DNA from: Sebastes aleutianus
Lineage: Eukaryota > Chordata > Actinopteri > Perciformes > Sebastidae
Direction: 5' to 3'
Assembly (NCBI GenBank): GCA_916700875.1
Contig: CAKAKS010000032.1
Span: 5,829,001 to 5,893,000 of the forward strand
DNA length: 64,000 nt
Part shown: piece after piece, positions 58,398-64,000 of the stretch
Position numbering within the stretch: position 1 is the stretch's first letter
How the letters are laid out: the number at the start of each line of letters is the position of its first letter
Position numbers and translations under genes: made by a program
Notes under the pieces: generated by a model
The model's input: only the letters and a program-made list of their open reading frames with translations
What the model was told of the DNA's origin: nothing
Databases searched by the model: none

Positions 58398-59467
58398 TAG
58401 GGATGTCACCATACCAGAAATCCAGTAGTCAATACCAGTGAATTTCCATGATTCTCGATACCCAATTCGATACCACGGTAAAAAAAAAAAAAAGGAAAAT
58501 TATGAGACTTTATTCCTCATATAGCTCAATGACTGTTAATTCTGTCATGTCACCCGATATATTTTATTTATTTATTCATTTTTTTTTGTTTTGTTTTGTT
58601 TTGTTATTTTTTGTTTGTCTTGTCAAATTCCACCTGTATTGTCTTGCTTAAAAAAAACAAAAACAAAACACTCATACTCTCTCTATATACTGTATATCCT
58701 CAGATTGCAAGCAGTAGTTTAAATTCACTGACATGATGACAGACTGTTAGAACAATAAATATTTATTTAAAATGCTAATGTTATATTTTGATGAAGGATG
58801 ACACAGACCGGTTAGGACGTTAGCCTACTACTACGAGCTATGGTTACATTACATTAGCCTAAACACGGTAGTCGTTAGGGTTTTGCCATTGCAAGTGTTG
58901 TATGGAACATACTTGGCTACAAAACAATAACAGCTGTCTCAAACAAAAATAATGGTAATGTGTAGGCTATATCAGGATAAAGATAACAAGTGTAACAAGT
59001 AGTTGTTAATTTAATGTTAACATGAATTGAAACTCACTCACCTTGAATTCTTTGAACAGATCTGGATGTTTGTCTTTGAGGTGCTTTGCTAAATTGGAAG
59101 TGTTTCCTCCTTTGGTTTGAAAAGTACGACGGCACCAGTTGTATTGGCTTTTGCAAATCTATTATATCTCCTTGATTATCCGCCTCAAACGCAAAGTACT
59201 TCCATACCCGACTCTTACTATTTGTCTTCTCAACGAGTCGAGGCGGAGCTAGCGCTGCAGCTGCACTTGTTGCAATCTTTCACATTTAGTTGTTTTTTTC
59301 CCGTGCTGTTAGACGTTCTTCTTCTTCTTCCTTAATTTCACGGCAGATGAAAACCCCATTACAGGCGTCACACGGTACCTTTGGTACTGTAGAAAAAGAG
59401 TACCGTCACGTTTTTAGAATTTTGGCATTGACTTGGTACCGAAGTATCGGTCCTCGTGACATCCCTA
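58398..59467 (-). mobile_element. hAT-type DNA transposon with 8-bp target duplication and BED-finger relic
   Basis: Ends TAGGGATGTCAC (58398) and GTGACATCCCTA (to 59467) are inverted repeats. They are flanked by CTAGCTGT (58390-58397) and CTAGCTAT (59468-59475), an 8-bp target duplication with one mismatch, as hAT elements make. On the minus strand 59225-59042 reads, across a frame break, a BED-type zinc finger: VWKYFAFEAD, then after the break a TKGGNTSNLAKHLKDKHP block before a GTGAGT donor. The first cysteine pair is disturbed. The rest of the transposase is absent. Confidence 0.85.
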
Positions 59468-59608
59468 CTAGCTATACAAGTGGTGGTTAGTGTTACAGTG
59501 ATAATAGTGTGAAGTGAGGAAGTCACTGAAAGTAGAAGGCTGTTATGTCAGGCACTAAAACACACACAAAGTTCTGTGTCGTGGTTCAACACACTGTATG
59601 TGTGTCAA

Positions 59609-60496
59609 TGACCCCCTTTACACCTGGCATTAAAATGTCTCACATCCAGAATGTATCTAGATTAAGGTTGTCAATTGATTAAAACATTTAGTCACGATTA
59701 ATGGCAAATAAATCTTATTTGTTTTATCTTAAAGGGAGATTTGTCAAGTATTTAATATTCTAATCAACATGGGAGTGGGCAAATATGCTTGCTTTATGCA
59801 AATGTATGTATATATGTATTATTGGAAATCAATTAACAACACAAAACGATGACAAATATTGTCCAGAAACCCTCACAGGTACTGCATTTAGCATAAAGAA
59901 TATGCTCAAATCATAACATAGTAAACTGCAGCCCAACAGGCAACAACAGCTGTCAGTGTGTCAGTGTGCTGACTTGACTATGACTTGCCCCAAACTGGAT
60001 GTAATTATCATAAAGTGGGCATGTCTGTAAAGAGGAGACGCGTGGGTACCAATAGAACCCATTTACATTCACATATCTTGAGGTCAGAGGTCAAGGGACC
60101 CCTTTGAAAATGGCCGTGGCAGTTTTTCCTCGCCAAAATTTAGCGTAAGTTTGTAGTGTTATTTAACCTCCTTCACAACAAGCTATTATGACATGGTTGG
60201 TACCAATGGATTCCTTAGGTTTTACTAGTTTCATATGATACCAGTGTCTTCACTCTAGTTTTAAAACTGAGCCCATTACAACCTAAAACTCACAAGTTGC
60301 GTTAATACGTTAAAGAAATTAGTGGCGTTAGAACGAATTTGTGTTTATTATCATTGCATATTTCCGCCAACATAGTTGTTGTATGTGGACTGAAAATGCA
60401 GTTGCACCTACATTTACACTGTTCAATGTGGTCACAATGCATCCCTGACCACCTGATCACCCAAAACACATTTTAATGCCAGGTGTAAAGGGGGTC
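59609..60496. mobile_element. DNA transposon with ~29-bp perfect terminal inverted repeats, disrupted
   Basis: TGACCCCCTTTACACCTGGC and the following bases at 59609-59638 are the reverse complement of 60467-60496. The unit is split by the AGGGCTGTCAA-family insertion at 59664-60350, leaving only about 25 and 115 bp of its own interior. No coding sequence. Confidence 0.85.
59664..60350 (-). mobile_element. AGGGCTGTCAA-family element nested in another transposon
   Basis: Reverse orientation. Starts 'aaggttgtcaattgattaaa', and the interior matches the 43536 copy throughout ('gacatggttggtaccaatgg', 'aggtcaagggacccctttga'). The far terminal repeat is worn. Confidence 0.85.
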
Positions 60497-61498
60497 AGTG
60501 TGTAGGCCTACAACCGAGACACGCAGGTATTACATCATATTGTGAAACGCATTAAAAAGGTTTGTACAAGTGAACTACACATGTACTACATTTCTGTTGT
60601 TCTCTGATCCATCAACAACCTCTGAGACGGTCCCTAAGGGGAAAGAAAGGCCAAATCGTTACTGTCGGCTTATATTTGCCTCCAGTTACACAGACAATGA
60701 TTGCTCTGTGGAGAAACTTCAGACTCACAGGTAGAAAGAAGCACAGAAATTAAAGCTGTTATTCCATGTCTAAAAGGTAAAATATGTAGGAAAAATGAGC
60801 AATCACCCTTGTGATCTCACTGAGCGTGAACACAGAATGAAATGTCTCGGACTAAATTCATGAGCATGACATGAAGTTTATGAACCCCCGGCGTCGTTTC
60901 ATTCCTACTATCCTGTAGCAGTGACTTTCAATAGGGTTTCAGCTGTTTCATGGATGCTGCCCAACAATAATTCACTGGAGTGTACGGTGTAGCTGAAGCC
61001 CCGAGCCAGCCACTTGCCAAAATATATTTCCTTCCCACAGTTATTCCACAGTGTATTTTCCTACGGAGTTCATGAAGTGACGCTAGCTTGAGACTCCTCG
61101 AGAGCCAAGATTTTTTTTTGTCTTGAAGGCTGGCTCTGGAAGTGTTCATTGAGAATCTGTCCCAGAGCTTGTGTACCATTGAAAAAGCAAGCAGGCTACA
61201 CTCAGGCCTTATCCAGACATCTTCAACATCTTGCCCTGAAAAAATAGGCTACATGTATATCGTTACTGTGCTATTTGATACCTTGGAATGTTCAGTACTA
61301 TGCTGGACCACAAGACTGTATGGGGAGACTGTTTGAATTGTTTTACCATTACTTGTGTTTAGCCTGTTCTGTTATCTATGCTGATGAGAGAGGTCATGCC
61401 ATGTCACGTCTAGTTACAAATCATAAAACCTACATACTATGCTGTATATCTACAGAAGACTACATACTCTATATACTGTATGATCCTATGAGAATATT
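60497..61498. other. Intronic stretch without a recognised feature
   Basis: Unique-looking; nothing identified. Confidence 0.45.
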
Positions 61499-62064
61499 AG
61501 GGCTGTCTAAGGTAACACGATAATAACGGGTTAACGCAAATTCGTTTTTACCCCACTCATTTCTTTAACGCATTAATGCAATTTGTGAGTTTTAGGTTGT
61601 AGCAGGCTCAGTTTTAAAGCTAGAAGGAAGATACTGGCACCATATGAAACTACAAAACCTAAGGAATCCATTGGTACCATTTCATACTAGCTTGTCACGA
61701 AGGAGGTTAAATAACTCTCCAAACTTGCGCTAAAAACATGGCCATTTTCAAAGGGGTCCCTTGACACACTGACAGCTGTTGTTGCTTGTTGGTCTGCAAT
61801 TTGCCATGTTATGATTTGAGCATATTTTTCATGCTAGATGCAGTACATGTGAGGGTTTCTGGACAATATTTGTCATTGTTTTGGTTGTCAATTGATCGCC
61901 AATAATAAATATATACATACGTTGGCATGAAGCAAGCATATTTGTCCACTCCCCTGTTGATACGAGTATTAAATACTTGACAAATCTCCCTTTAAGGTGC
62001 ATTTTGAACAGTTAAAAAATGTGTGATAAATTATTATATAATATTTTAATCGATTGACAGCCCT
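61499..62064 (+). mobile_element. AGGGCTGTCAA-family element with internal deletion
   Basis: AGGGCTGTCTAAGGTAAC at the start and TTGACAGCCCT at the end. The middle (the 'ctctgacctc' to 'agtcagcac' part) is deleted, with 'gggtcccttgacacactgac' at the join. Confidence 0.85.
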
Positions 62065-62388
62065 AGAAAATACGCATTCATTTTGTAATTTTAGGAAACT
62101 CCATATCTGAGCTACAGTGGAGTTGGTGATGATAGGAAATGTTTTTACATTTTTAATACACAGTAATGTGACAGTTTGACATTTATAATGTAAAGAAAGT
62201 GAGATACAGCTATGCGATGTAGCCTTTTGATTTCTATTTCACCAAAATACACAGTGAACAGACTGTGAAATTATACATTGGAATTCACACTTCACATGAA
62301 TTGAATAGTGTCTTCCCTCATTGGGCTCTAAGGCCCTGGCTCCTTTCTCTGTTTTCCCTCTTTCACAAAGAAAGGAAGTGTGTGTGTG

Positions 62389-62445
<57 letters not shown>

Positions 62446-62954
62446 ATTAGAGAGTGGAAGGGAGGACACTGTATGTTTGTGTGGATGTATGTGTGTAAGC
62501 ATACACACGCACAAGCACAGATGGCAGCTGCTCAGCGAGGCCTCGGAGTGGTAATTACCGAGTGTGAGGCGCATTACTTAACTCTTAGCGTTGCAGTCTG
62601 CAGGGTATCTGTATTGTTGCTTCTGGTGTTGACGAGGAATTGATTTTAAAGGGACATACTGGTTCAGGTTGTGGGAAAAGAAAGTGGCCTGAATTTAGCT
62701 TAGACCGAACCGTAACTCAACTCTTCCTGCCTTTTGCGACTTGAAACATCTATAAATGTTGCCATTAGAAGCCCATTATAGTTTATGTCTGTGTTGCTGG
62801 TTAGTGGTCTGCCAACTAAGAACATTGCAAAATTATAAAGAACTCTGAATTAGGATTTAGTTCACTTTATATTGGATTAAATCATTATAGTGGTTAAGGT
62901 TTTGCTCTTTAATTATTTTTATGTACTTTGTTTGATACTGAAATTTAAAATCCT
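62065..62954. other. Intronic stretch with a (TG)n microsatellite
   Basis: Only the TG run at 62378-62443 stands out. Confidence 0.5.
62378..62443. repeat. (TG)n microsatellite
   Basis: About 33 dinucleotide units with two C interruptions. Cys/Val frames across it are artefacts. Confidence 0.95.
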
Positions 62955-63795
62955 TCATAGTAGAGTTGTTCCGATACCGATACCAGTATCGGAAATGTGT
63001 CCAATACTGCCCAAAATTCGGTATCGGGTATCGGCAGTGTATGCACCGATCCGATACCATCATTTTTTAACCCAGAAAAAAAATCAACTTGTTTAACCGG
63101 TAATCAGATCTTCTTCGCTGCTCCAAAACAGTAGCCTTCACTTTGCTGTTGAGCTGGATGTATCATGGCTGCCATGGGCAACTACTGTTTTAGAGCAGCG
63201 AAGAAGAACTGATCGCAGGTAGGTTTGTCACGTGACGACGGCAAAAAACAAGCGGTGCTTGTGGAGAGGTAACGTTAGTCAGAGCGAGGAAAATGTCAGC
63301 CATTTGGCCATATTTCACCATGGTAGATCCAACAAGTAAAACGGCGATATGTACAGTATGTAAGGCTTCCGTTTCGATGGGTGGCTAGTTAACGTTAGCT
63401 GTTAGCTCCGTGCAGGACTGTGTTGCTTACGGGCTGCCAACAGCTAACGCTAACGGGGGGTGCCAAAAATTTGTATTGGGTGAAGGTAAATTCTAACATT
63501 ATCATGATGTGTTCAAATGTTATCTTGTAAAATGTAGTTTTTGGCAAGAAACTTGAATAAATCCAGTTTTTTGAAGGAGTTGTTTTCACAGCAATATAAA
63601 ATAGATGATAGAGAGGGAATTATGACCTGTTTAACCAGTTTAAACCAGTATGCAAACGGTAATAAAGGAGTGGATGTTGAAGTACATGGGATGTTTTACT
63701 TTTGTTTTTTTACCGTGGTACGGAATTGGGTATCGAGAATTGTGAAATTTCACTGGTTTTGGCATTGAATACTAAATTACTGGCGACATCCCTAA
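62955..63795 (+). mobile_element. hAT-like transposon remnant with BED-finger fragment
   Basis: Left-end-like 'gttccgataccgataccag' near 62968 and right-end-like 'cgacatccctaaag' near 63784. At 63293-63385 a 31-codon frame (MSAIWPYFTMVDPTSKTAIC start) carries the BED zinc-finger signature: W5, then C20-x2-C23, followed by ASVSMGG. It hits a stop and the His part of the finger is missing. The two ends may belong to different elements. Confidence 0.6.
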
Positions 63796-63907
63796 AGATG
63801 GATACTTTTGGAATGCTCTTTACAAACTTTTACCATAAGGGTTCAGTTTTTGAGCTGTTACCATATGGTATATGTGACCTACAGTGTATGCTCATCCTTT
63901 TTCCTAG

Positions 63908-63989
63908 ATTTCTTACCATGGCAGTGGAGAAGGAGGGGAGAGCGACGATTCAGAGGGGGAGAACCAGGAGCTTGCACAGATTGACAGAG
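63908..63989 (+). CDS. Second coding exon, probably of the gene starting at 49186
   Basis: Preceded by a pyrimidine tract and AG acceptor (catcctttttcctag) and followed by donor GTATGG after AGAG. 82 nt are open in phase 0, matching the phase-0 end of the exon at 49254, and leave phase 1. The peptide (ISYHGSGEGGESDDSEGENQ start) is acidic and Ser/Gly-rich, unlike the basic first exon, with an SDDSEGE casein-kinase-2-like patch. Family not recognised. The link to the first exon is an inference from phase, strand and lack of any better partner. Confidence 0.6.
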
Positions 63990-64000
63990 GTATGGTAGAT

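Noticed and set aside
62239..62643. Frames rich in Cys-Val or Thr-His
   Set aside because: Translation of the (TG)n microsatellite.

Overview
This is a eukaryotic nuclear window, almost certainly from a teleost fish. Three things point there: a split mrpl33 gene (vertebrate mitochondrial ribosomal protein L33) with GT-AG introns, vertebrate-type tRNA genes with internal A and B boxes, and a dense load of L2-type LINE fragments, hAT-like elements, MITEs and microsatellites of the kind found in fish. There are no bacterial operons, ribosome binding sites or CRISPR arrays. Almost all of the long open frames are chance frames or shadows of repeats.

Layout. 1-752: 3' part of a dispersed repeat with AGGGCTGTCAA ends. 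1600-2056, minus strand: first three coding exons of mrpl33; the last exon must lie left of the window. 2206-3828: two L2-like LINE fragments in opposite orientation, with a 250-bp direct duplication around one of them. 3840-11060: no gene seen, but a large fold-back element at 8444-9079. About 11060-32815: the dominant feature, a tandem array of units of about 760 bp, each carrying one tRNA-Ile(AAT) and one tRNA-Arg(TCG) on the plus strand. I count 27 full-length Ile copies (17 identical and canonical) and 27 Arg copies (12 full length, 14 with the same 7-nt deletion that removes the 5' strand of the anticodon stem, one degenerate). Three Ile relics lie at the left edge, and a 500-N gap interrupts the array. 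32816-48500: gene-poor, with a local tandem duplication, a 30-bp minisatellite at 40079, simple repeats and several transposons. 48592-49254: promoter region and first coding exon of a plus-strand gene I do not recognise; a second exon at 63908-63989 fits it in phase. The 14.65-kb intron between them is packed with duplications and nested transposons.

Working together. The array would supply Pol III transcripts for isoleucine (AUU/AUC/AUA by inosine reading) and arginine (CGA/CGG). Three sequence signs say that many copies are not ordinary genes: the amplified Arg deletion, B-box-damaging variants in one class of Ile units, and the absence of T-run terminators close behind the genes. Single-base hybrid insertions at sites where unit classes differ, plus an N gap flanked by the same 29-bp sequence, suggest that the assembly understates or blurs the true array.

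mrpl33 and the unknown gene are the only protein-coding loci I can support. The rest is repeats or unassigned sequence.
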